Shown here piece by piece: positions 1-6,800 of a stretch of 7,717 nucleotides of DNA (position 1 is its first letter; each line of letters starts with the position of its first letter). Under the pieces are notes generated by a model. The model made no database searches. It was given only the letters and a program-made list of their open reading frames with translations, and had not been told where the DNA came from. Made by a program: the position numbers and the translations under genes. Source of the stretch: Jonesiaceae bacterium UBA3555 (GTDB lineage: Bacteria; Actinomycetota; Actinomycetes; Actinomycetales; Cellulomonadaceae). The stretch spans positions 28,306-36,022 of the forward strand of contig DFNY01000097.1 of the NCBI GenBank assembly GCA_002376595.1, read 5' to 3'.

Positions 1-543
1 GGTATCGGTGACGTCAAGTCCATTGCAACCACCGAGTTCCAAGATGGTGGCTTGCCAATCCTCGACGGCACCTGCTTCATGCACCGTCAGGCATCGTTCT
101 ACGCAGCTAACTGGCCAGAGGGTACGGACGTATCAGAAGAAGGCGATGTATTCGCGTTCTACTTCCCAGGCAAGACTGCTGACTCCAAGCCAGTTCTTGG
201 TGGTGGAGAGTTCGTAGCAGCTTTCGCTGACCGTCCAGAAGTTGCCGCCTTCCAGGCATACCTGTCCTCACCTGAATGGAGCAACGCCAAGGCAATTGCT
301 ACTCCTACAGGAGGTTGGGTATCAGCAAACAGCGGTTTGGACCCAAACAACCTCGTTTCGCCAATTGACAAGCTGTCATTCGAGTTGCTGTCGGACACCA
401 GCCAGGACTTCGGTTTCGATGCTTCTGACTTGATGCCAGGTGCAGTCGGCGCTGGTTCATTCTGGACCGAAATGACCAAGTGGATTGCAGAAGGCAAGTC
501 TGACGCGGAAGTTCTTGCCGCTATTCAGGCTTCGTGGAAGTAA
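1..543 (+). CDS. ABC transporter substrate-binding protein, carbohydrate (AglE/MalE-like), 3' part only
   Basis: This is the C-terminal 180 residues of an extracellular sugar-binding protein of an ABC importer; the reading frame is open at base 1 and ends with TAA at 541-543. The start, and the lipoprotein signal expected for this family, lie outside the window. Visible family features are the ligand-cleft segment around CFMHRQASFYAANWPEG, then KPVLGGGEFVAAF, a helical segment with AYLSSPEWSNAKA, and the closing DLMPGAVGAGSFWTEM and WIAEG segments ending in ASWK. These resemble actinobacterial alpha-glucoside binding proteins of the AglE type (recognised from memory, not searched). It would capture sugar outside the membrane and deliver it to the two permeases encoded just downstream on the same strand. 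An alpha-glucoside such as maltose or trehalose is plausible as substrate but not proven. The operon order (binding protein, permease, permease) supports the call. Confidence 0.88.
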   Translation, partial: GIGDVKSIATTEFQDGGLPILDGTCFMHRQASFYAANWPEGTDVSEEGDVFAFYFPGKTADSKPVLGGGEFVAAFADRPEVAAFQAYLSSPEWSNAKAIATPTGGWVSANSGLDPNNLVSPIDKLSFELLSDTSQDFGFDASDLMPGAVGAGSFWTEMTKWIAEGKSDAEVLAAIQASWK

Positions 544-568
544 TCAACTGACGCATTGCGACTAACGC

Positions 569-605
569 GCGATTAAGTGGGGGCGGTAAGCCCCCACTTA
601 ATCGC
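569..605 (+). terminator. Perfect 15-bp intergenic hairpin between binding protein and permease genes
   Basis: Bases 569-583 (GCGATTAAGTGGGGG) pair perfectly with 591-605 around a 7-base loop (584-590). It starts 25 bases after the stop codon of the binding-protein gene. The sequence after it, TTGTGTGTG, is only partly T-rich, so it is likely a leaky terminator or an mRNA 3'-end stabiliser. In sugar ABC operons such elements let the binding protein be made in excess over the permeases. The structure is seen directly; the role is inferred. Confidence 0.75.
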
Positions 606-642
606 TTGTGTGTGCAACGAAGCACGCCGGCGCGCGAAACCT

Positions 643-648
643 AGGAGG
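643..648 (+). promoter_or_regulatory. Ribosome binding site of the first permease gene
   Basis: AGGAGG lies four bases upstream of a GTG codon at 653. An in-frame TAG at 650-652 sits immediately before that GTG, so no start further upstream is possible. This site decides the GTG start over the ATG at 701, which would cut off most of the first membrane segment. Confidence 0.75.
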
Positions 649-652
649 ATAG

Positions 653-1660
653 GTGGATTGGCTGATTCACGCAGAGACCACAGGTGAGAAGTTCCTTCTC
701 ATGCTCATTGCCGTTGCACTATTTGTGCTGGTGATGGGTGTCATTCTGCTAGTTGTAGAGAAAATTCCGCGAGCACCTAAATGGGTGCTCGTATTGGGCT
801 TTTTGGGTCCGGCACTATTGGCAATGGGCTTCGGTTTGGTCTATCCGGCAGCGGAGACGGTCCGAGCTTCATTTCTGGATGCTGCCGGAAACGAATTCGT
901 GGGTGGCGCTAACTACGTTGAGGCACTGACTAACCCTGATTTCCGGCAAATCTTGCTCAACACTATTGTGTGGACAATCTTTGTCCCTGTCGCATCTACC
1001 GTTATCGGACTCATTTATGCGGTCTTGGTTGATAAGACGAGGGTAGAGAAGTTTGCAAAGACGCTGATGTTCATGCCAATGGCTATTTCGATGGTTGGTG
1101 CGTCAATCATTTGGAAGTTCATGTATGAGTACAAGGCTGTTATTGAAGGTTTGGTTGCAGAGAAGCAGCCTGCGCAAATTGGTTTGATCAACCAGGTTCT
1201 GATTTGGCTGGGCTTTGAACCACAGCAGTTCCTGCTCAACGGCCCATGGAACAACCTGTTCCTGATGATTGTGATGGTGTGGATCCAGTCCGGTTTTGCC
1301 ATGACAATTCTGTCTGCCGCAATCAAGGCGATTCCTGATGACACCGTGGAGGCAGCACGACTCGACGGCGTTGGAGGCATGCAGCTGTTCTGGTACATAA
1401 CAGTGCCAAGTGTCCGGCCGGCTCTCGTGGTTGTTCTGACAACTATTGCAATGGGTACGTTGAAGGTGTTCGACATTGTTCGCACCATGACTGGTGGAAA
1501 CTATGGAACCGGCGTGATTGCTAACGAGTTCTATACCCAGTCATTCAGCCAAGCGAACTACGGTTTAGGTTCAGCCCTCGCGGTGATTCTGTTTATCTTT
1601 GTTGTCCCGTTGGTTGTCTATAACGTCATCCAGATGAAGAAGTCGGAGGACCTGCGATGA
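653..1660 (+). CDS. Sugar ABC transporter permease, MalF/AglF-like
   Basis: This encodes a 335-residue integral membrane subunit of a carbohydrate ABC importer, starting at GTG. Hydrophobic segments are visible at about residues 14-36, 43-65, 103-126, 137-157, 202-224, 256-270 and 307-327. The extra N-terminal segment before the KIPRAPKW linker is usual for the AglF-type branch. The cytoplasmic EAA loop, which docks to the ATPase, is at residues 233-257 (EAARLDGVGG, then the conserved Pro residues of TVPSVRP). The family also shows in GTLKVFDIVRTMTGG at about 268-282. Length is normal for AglF-like permeases. It is preceded by a strong hairpin and overlaps the next permease by four bases, so the two are co-transcribed and translationally coupled. 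The partner permease and binding protein indicate sugar uptake, probably alpha-glucoside; the exact substrate cannot be read from the permease. Confidence 0.93.
   Translation: MDWLIHAETTGEKFLLMLIAVALFVLVMGVILLVVEKIPRAPKWVLVLGFLGPALLAMGFGLVYPAAETVRASFLDAAGNEFVGGANYVEALTNPDFRQILLNTIVWTIFVPVASTVIGLIYAVLVDKTRVEKFAKTLMFMPMAISMVGASIIWKFMYEYKAVIEGLVAEKQPAQIGLINQVLIWLGFEPQQFLLNGPWNNLFLMIVMVWIQSGFAMTILSAAIKAIPDDTVEAARLDGVGGMQLFWYITVPSVRPALVVVLTTIAMGTLKVFDIVRTMTGGNYGTGVIANEFYTQSFSQANYGLGSALAVILFIFVVPLVVYNVIQMKKSEDLR
1645..1650 (+). promoter_or_regulatory. Ribosome binding site of the second permease gene, inside the first
   Basis: GGAGGA lies six bases before the ATG at 1657, within the last codons of the upstream permease gene. 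With the ATGA overlap this supports translational coupling, giving balanced amounts of the two membrane subunits. Confidence 0.7.
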
Positions 1661-2577
1661 GTGCTGTTACTCCACAATCTGTTCCTGCTGGTGAGCAAAC
1701 TCGGTTGGAAAACCTTGAGGTCCGGGCAAGTAAGGTTCGTACCACTCTAGGTACGAAGATCGCGTCTGCTATCGCAATTTTGATTGCGATTGTATGGACC
1801 ATTCCAACTGCAGGTCTGCTTATTACTTCGTTTAGGCCTGAAGCGGACATCAAGAAGTCGGGTTGGTGGACGTGGTTCACTAACTTCACGTCGACCACTG
1901 ATAACTATGTTGAGGTGCTGACTGGTTCTCGATTCCAACTCTCCACGTACTTTGTGAACTCCATTGTCATTACTATTCCAGCGGTGATCATCCCTATCAC
2001 CTTGGCGCTGCTGGCGGCCTACGCATTTGCGTGGATTGATTTCCGCGGCCGGAGCATTTTGTTCATTGCGGTGTTCGCGCTTCAGGTGGTGCCTATCCAA
2101 GTCACGCTTATCCCTTTGCTCACTCGCTATGTGGACTTTGGTTTGGCTGGGTCGTTCTGGACTATCTGGCTGTCGCACTCAATGTTTGCGCTTCCGCTGG
2201 CAATCTTCTTGCTCCATAACTTTATGAAGGAGATCCCGCGGGAGTTGGTTGAGGCGGCTCGTGTGGACGGCGCGGGGCACGTGAAGATTTTCTTCCAGGT
2301 GCTCATGCCGTTGCTGGTTCCAGCTATCGCGTCGTTCGCGATCTTCCAGTTCCTGTGGGTATGGAATGACCTCTTGGTTGCTCTCACCTTCGGCGGTGGT
2401 AACCAGGACATTGCGCCACTCACGGTTCGTGTCGCTGAACTAGCTGGTACGCGTGGTCAGGCTTGGTATCTGCTGTCTGCAGGTGCCTTCGTGTCCATGG
2501 TTGTTCCAGTAATCGTGTTCTTGGCGTTGCAGCGCTACTTTGTGCGTGGCCTGCTTGCAGGCTCGGTCAAGGGCTAA
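1657..2577 (+). CDS. Sugar ABC transporter permease, MalG/AglG-like
   Basis: This encodes the 306-residue second membrane subunit of the importer, forming the translocation pore with the upstream permease. After a polar N-terminus of about 30 residues, hydrophobic segments appear at about 33-58, 100-122, 134-156, 168-188, 222-245 and 273-292, the six-helix plan of MalG proteins. The EAA loop is at residues 199-222 (EAARVDGAGH to MPLLVP). The C-terminus QRYFVRGLLAGSVKG is the classic MalG-family ending, which in MalG inserts into the ATPase dimer interface. The ATG at 1657 overlaps the upstream TGA by four bases (ATGA) and has its own GGAGGA site. No ATP-binding subunit or sugar hydrolase gene follows; a terminator hairpin begins 17 bases after the stop. 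The ATPase is therefore probably a shared MsiK/MsmK-type protein encoded elsewhere (inference). Confidence 0.93.
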   Translation: MSAVTPQSVPAGEQTRLENLEVRASKVRTTLGTKIASAIAILIAIVWTIPTAGLLITSFRPEADIKKSGWWTWFTNFTSTTDNYVEVLTGSRFQLSTYFVNSIVITIPAVIIPITLALLAAYAFAWIDFRGRSILFIAVFALQVVPIQVTLIPLLTRYVDFGLAGSFWTIWLSHSMFALPLAIFLLHNFMKEIPRELVEAARVDGAGHVKIFFQVLMPLLVPAIASFAIFQFLWVWNDLLVALTFGGGNQDIAPLTVRVAELAGTRGQAWYLLSAGAFVSMVVPVIVFLALQRYFVRGLLAGSVKG

Positions 2578-2593
2578 CTGCATCCGTCCTGTT

Positions 2594-2640
2594 ACTGAGG
2601 GTGTCGTTGGGAAAATTCGCTTCCCGACGACACCCTCAGT
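2594..2640. terminator. Bidirectional terminator hairpin shared by convergent genes
   Basis: Bases 2594-2613 pair with 2621-2640 as a 20-bp stem, with one G-U wobble (T2607 with G2626), around a 7-base loop at 2614-2620. The stem begins with ACTGAGGGTGTCG. It lies between the end of the + strand permease gene (2577) and the stop codon of the - strand oxidoreductase gene (2640-2642); its last base is part of that stop codon. Neither side has a good T-run, so efficiency is uncertain, but placement and stem length strongly suggest termination of both transcripts. Confidence 0.78.
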
Positions 2641-3665
2641 TATGCAGTTTGGGTCACCTGAGTGCAGTCCAGCAAGACCTTGCCGTACACCTCGCCGCTG
2701 GCGAGGAGTTGGTGGGCTTCGAGGGCTTGATGCAAGGGCAGCACCGAGTGGATAACTGGTGCGATTACGCCGGATTCGAGTAGCGGCCACACATGGGTGT
2801 AGACCGATTCAACTATTGCGGCGCGTTGTTCGAGTGGGCGTGACCGCAGCGTTGTCCCGTGGATGGATGCGCGCTTGGCTAGAAGGGTGCCCATGTTGAT
2901 GTTGGCCTTGGCGCCACGTTGGAGTCCAATTGTGACTAGACGGCCGTCTTGGGCGAGCGATTCTATGTGGGCGGGCAGGTATTGGGCTCCGAGAACATCG
3001 AAGATGACGTCCACACCTTTTCCTTGTGTGAGCTCATGAATGAGAGAGGGAAGCTCGTTGGCAAAGTCTGGGTACTGCGAGTAGGCGAGGGCGTTGCTGG
3101 CGCCAAGTGCTAGACAGCGGTTGGCGCGCTCTGGGGTTCGCGCTGTTGCGATGACGGTGCTACCTAGGGCGCTCGCTAGTTGCGTGGCAAATGAACCCAC
3201 TCCGCCGGACGCCCCGTGGATCAGTACGGTCTCTTTGGGTGCCAGCTGGGCCACCTGGAAGAGGTTGTTCCACGTGGTGCAGGCGGCTTCCATCACGCCG
3301 GCGCCCTGCTGGAGCGTTAGCGCAGTTGGCAGAGGCAGAACTAAAGAGGAATCGACTGCTACCTGTTGGCCATACCCGCCGGAGCTTAGGAGTGCGACCA
3401 CCGGGTCACCGGGTGAAAAACCGGTGACCCCAGCACCGATATCTGAGACGGTTCCGGAGACTTCCAAGCCCAAAACTGAAGTCGCTCCGGGTGGTGGTGG
3501 ATACTGGCCACGGGCTTGGAGAAGATCGGCTTGATTGACGCCAGCAAAGGAAACGTCGATTACCACCTGCGAAAACTCAGGCTTAGGACTTTCCATCTGA
3601 CAGAATTCCAATGCTGGCACTCTAGGGGAGTCTCCCAATTGAGGGCGCGTTTGCACAGTAAACAT
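2640..3665 (-). CDS. NAD(P)H:quinone oxidoreductase, zinc-free MDR family (PIG3-like)
   Basis: This encodes a 341-residue soluble oxidoreductase of the medium-chain dehydrogenase/reductase superfamily, quinone oxidoreductase branch. The N-terminal GroES-like domain holds AGVNQADLLQ at residues 41-50 and QYPPPPG at 54-60, which together are the hallmark of PIG3/TP53I3-like quinone reductases. The Rossmann nucleotide-binding motif GASGGVGSFATQLA is at 151-164, and GVDVIFDVLG follows at 217-226. The cysteines expected for catalytic and structural zinc are missing, as normal for this branch. It likely reduces quinones or related carbonyl compounds with NADPH; the substrate is unknown. Length is normal. 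The ATG at 3665 leaves a usual distance to the AGVN motif, although the upstream sequence (GGGGTAGAAG) is only a moderate ribosome binding site; Met24 is the next candidate. It converges on the transporter operon and diverges from the sensor kinase gene. Confidence 0.9.
   Translation of the reverse strand: MFTVQTRPQLGDSPRVPALEFCQMESPKPEFSQVVIDVSFAGVNQADLLQARGQYPPPPGATSVLGLEVSGTVSDIGAGVTGFSPGDPVVALLSSGGYGQQVAVDSSLVLPLPTALTLQQGAGVMEAACTTWNNLFQVAQLAPKETVLIHGASGGVGSFATQLASALGSTVIATARTPERANRCLALGASNALAYSQYPDFANELPSLIHELTQGKGVDVIFDVLGAQYLPAHIESLAQDGRLVTIGLQRGAKANINMGTLLAKRASIHGTTLRSRPLEQRAAIVESVYTHVWPLLESGVIAPVIHSVLPLHQALEAHQLLASGEVYGKVLLDCTQVTQTA
3403..3430. repeat. Perfect 10-bp inverted repeat inside the oxidoreductase gene
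   Basis: GGGTCACCGG at 3403-3412 is exactly complementary to 3421-3430, with an 8-base loop containing a run of five A. It lies in codons for the TGFSPGDPV stretch of the oxidoreductase. It may be a by-product of Gly/Pro codons; no function is claimed. Confidence 0.5.
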
Positions 3666-3688
3666 GTTCTTCTACCCCGCGAGGAATG

Positions 3689-3718
3689 TTGTAGTTTCAC
3701 CCGCCCAAAGCCTACGCT
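3689..3718 (+). promoter_or_regulatory. Possible promoter of the sensor kinase gene
   Basis: TTGTAG (3689-3694) and TACGCT (3713-3718) with an 18-base spacer weakly resemble -35 and -10 elements of the housekeeping sigma factor. Transcription would start near 3725 and give a leader of about 110 bases holding two inverted repeats. The match is poor and rests mainly on position: a promoter for the + strand gene must lie in this 167-base divergent region if the gene is first in its operon. Confidence 0.25.
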
Positions 3719-3746
3719 TAGGCACGAATCAGTTACATCACACACT

Positions 3747-3779
3747 AAAGGTTCACAAGCACTTTGCCGATGAACCTTT
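3747..3779. repeat. Perfect 9-bp inverted repeat in the divergent intergenic region
   Basis: AAAGGTTCA at 3747-3755 is exactly repeated in inverse as TGAACCTTT at 3771-3779, separated by 15 bases. It lies between the oxidoreductase and sensor kinase genes and could be an operator read by a dimeric regulator, or an RNA hairpin in the kinase leader. The symmetry is seen directly; the role is not known. Confidence 0.6.
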
Positions 3780-3781
3780 CG

Positions 3782-3801
3782 CGGACACTCACCTGTGTCC
3801 G
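3782..3801 (+). repeat. Small hairpin in the leader of the sensor kinase gene
   Basis: CGGACAC (3782-3788) pairs with GTGTCCG (3795-3801) around a 6-base loop; a G-U pair (3781 with 3802) could extend it. It starts two bases after the preceding inverted repeat and ends 18 bases before the GGAGGG ribosome binding site. It may be a leader structure that influences translation, but it is short. Confidence 0.4.
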
Positions 3802-3819
3802 TAAGCAAGCAAAGAAATT

Positions 3820-3825
3820 GGAGGG
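3820..3825 (+). promoter_or_regulatory. Ribosome binding site of the sensor kinase gene
   Basis: GGAGGG lies seven bases upstream of the ATG at 3833. This is near-ideal spacing and fixes the start of the long reading frame that follows. Confidence 0.8.
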
Positions 3826-3832
3826 ATCAAGG

Positions 3833-6800
3833 ATGCTTAACCGCCTTAGCGTGCAAAATAAGATCCTTGCAACCCTGGCAGTTCCAATCCTCGTTATCTT
3901 CGCGGCATCAGCTTTGTTCGTGTGGGATGCAATCCAAGGATGGCGGACAGCGAGCCAGATGCAGTCCATGACGGAATTCGTTGCAGGAGCCGAAGACATC
4001 CTTGATGTGATCCAGAATGAACGGTACTGGGCGCTCGAACAGGTGCGCGGCGTCGAGGGAGCACAAGAGAAATGGGACGAAGCCACACAGAAGCGTACTG
4101 ACGCTCTTGATGCGCTCTCCGCTCAGTACGCCAAGATCGTCGAAGAAGACCGATACTCTCTGGTTGCAGAAGAAATCGTTGCTTCTATGGCGAACGTCCA
4201 ATCTAACTTGCGACCCCTGGTAGCGCTGGCGCACACCGAAGCCGAACGTAACGCTTCACAGATTTCCGTTATCTCTCGGTCCTACACTGACGCCATAACA
4301 CTGCTGTTGGACTTCATTGACACGCTCGGAAACGCCGCCACCAACGCGAAACTTGGCGATGCAACAGTTGCTTGGGAGAACCTCTCGCACTACAAAGACG
4401 AGATCCTCGCTGAAAAGCCATTGGTAGCCGAAGCAATCATCGATGGACGTAAGGCAACCGGTGGAAGCCGTACCCTGGCCGTGGACGTCGCAGCCGATGT
4501 CCGTGACACCACCGCAGTACGAACCTCAGCCCAGAACGCCGTGCGCCGTGCGTACAGCGACAATGAATGGACGCTGCCTGCACAGAACACCCAGTACGGT
4601 TCTATCCGTCACTTGGCTTCGCAAACCAACGCTGGTGCAGTGAGTTATGACGTATCTACGCTCTGGCCTGAGCACGTAGACAACACTGTTGCAGAGCTCG
4701 AACCAATTCGCGATGACCTAGTAAACCGCATGCTCACCGCCGCATCTAACGAAGTGAGTAGCGAGCGCACTACAGTGGCCTTGACCATCTTGACCGTTGT
4801 ATTGACGCTAGCGCTTTCGCTGGGTCTTGCGTACCTGATCTCGCGTTCCATCACACGCCCAATTCGCAATCTCTCCCAAGCAGCAGAGAACGTTAAGAAC
4901 GAGCTTCCACGCTTGGTGGAGCAGGTTGCTGTTCCAGGTAGCACCCCAGACTTTGATATTGCGCCAATCGAGATTCAATCTCGAGACGAAGTTGGACAGC
5001 TTGCTGCATCGTTCAACGCGGTGAACCAAACCACCGTTGACATTGCACGTGAGCAGGCCGCACTTCGTGCGTCCATCGCGGAAATGTTCGTCAACGTTGC
5101 GCGTCGTGACCACGTCCTTCTCAACCGTCAGCTCAGGTTCCTCGACGAACTCGAACGGCAAGAAGAAGACCCAAGCATTTTGGCCAACCTCTTCCGTCTT
5201 GACCACCTTGCAACTCGAATGCGTAGAAACTCGGAGTCGCTGCTGGTGCTCGCAGGAATTGACTCTGGTCGTCGCGTGCGTAGGCCAATGGCGATGTCTG
5301 ACGTTATCCGTACTGCATCTTCTGAGATTGAACAGTACGACCGCGTCCAACTGAACCTGCAAACTGACCCAATGATGTTGGGCCACAATGCACTTAACGC
5401 TGCGCACCTCATTGCAGAGTTGCTTGAAAACGCTACGAACTTCTCTGAGCCAAATACGCCAGTTGAGGTTACAACCGCGCAGTCCAAGCACTTCATGACC
5501 GTTACCATTCGTGACTACGGTCTTGGAATGAGCGAAGCAGACATTGAAGAAGCAAACAAGAAGGTTGCTTCGCGCTCCGCATCTGACGTTGTTGGTGTGC
5601 AACGCGTGGGACTCTTCGTGGTTGGCCGTCTGGCGGACCGGTTGGGTGTACACCTTACGTTCAGCCGCCCAACAGACGGAACCAGCGGCACAGTAATTGC
5701 GCTGTCGTTCCCATTCACGCTGTTCACTGCAACCGAAGAGCAGCCTCTTCCACAACCAACTGACCCACTAAGTGCTGCCAACCAGCAGGCTACCGAACAG
5801 TGGATCTCCCCAGAACCAGGAGTCGCAGTCCCGGTTGACCTTACGTCGCTGACCGACGGCACTACCACTACCGGTATGCCAAAACGGCGCGTTGCTCCCG
5901 GAACCCCAAGCGCGGACGCATTCACGCCTCAAATGGCTCAGGACGCTCCTGCGTCTTCTGGTTTGCCATCACGCGCCGGCGTGGGAATCAGCCCAGAAGT
6001 CCAAGAATCCGACATCGTGCTCCCACCGTTGGCTACGCCTCTCGCACCTGTGCAACAAGAGTCTGCCACGTGGCAACCAGACTCAGCTCCACTGGCCGCA
6101 GGTAGCGGACTACCAACACGTAAGTCTGCGGAGCAGCCTAACGTGCCAGGGTTCGCTGACGAACACGACATCACTCCAAAAGAGCCTGAACAGCGCTCCG
6201 CAATGTTCTCGAACTTCCGTTCATTCAACCCGAACGCAGTGCGTCCACAGTTCGAAGAATTTGTTGACCCACAGTCTCCAATTGCTGAAGACAGCGAATC
6301 CACCTTCACCTCCACAAACGAGCAAGTTCTCCCAGTAGCACTTGAACCATTGGATGGTTTTGCGGGCGCATCGGATGCTGGATACCAGCCAGAATTTGCC
6401 AGCGCCTCTGAAGCGGACGCATTTGTGCCGCAGTTCGCTGACGAGTTCCCTGCACCAGCTGCAGATGCCTCTGCTCCGGTAGAGGCAGGTCAAGCTGCCA
6501 GCTTTGAAGCCAGCGAGCAAGCATTTACGCCTCAAGAGGCATGGAGCGCTCCAAGTGCGCAGGAACCTGAATTTGTAGAGCCTGCGGACTTTGACACTGC
6601 AGCCTCAGAGTATGCATATTCAGAAACTGCAGACTCTGAGTTCGCTCCTCAGTTCGATGCCCAACTATCGCAGGCAGAGGAATCTGCGCCAGCGGTTTCC
6701 GGCGCTGGCGAGGACGGCTCGTACTTTGCTCACGGCCAATACCAAGTAAGTGGACCTGGCATTGTTTCGGAAGCGGAAATCAACCCTGCAACCGCTCCAA

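Noticed and set aside
1015..1488. A 157-codon frame antisense to the first permease
   Set aside because: It is opposite a clear permease gene and has no independent coding evidence.
2440..2790. Small open frames on both strands across the convergent terminator
   Set aside because: They overlap real genes and read through the hairpin; the translations are not protein-like.
4808..5755. A 315-codon open frame antisense to the kinase core
   Set aside because: It lies wholly opposite a well-supported kinase gene, its translation is rich in Cys, Trp, Arg and His with no recognisable domain, and it has no convincing ribosome binding site. It is a codon-bias shadow.
6107..6121. LPTR-type motifs as possible sortase (LPxTG) signals
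   Set aside because: The order of residues is wrong, no hydrophobic segment follows, and the motifs lie in a cytoplasmic tail.
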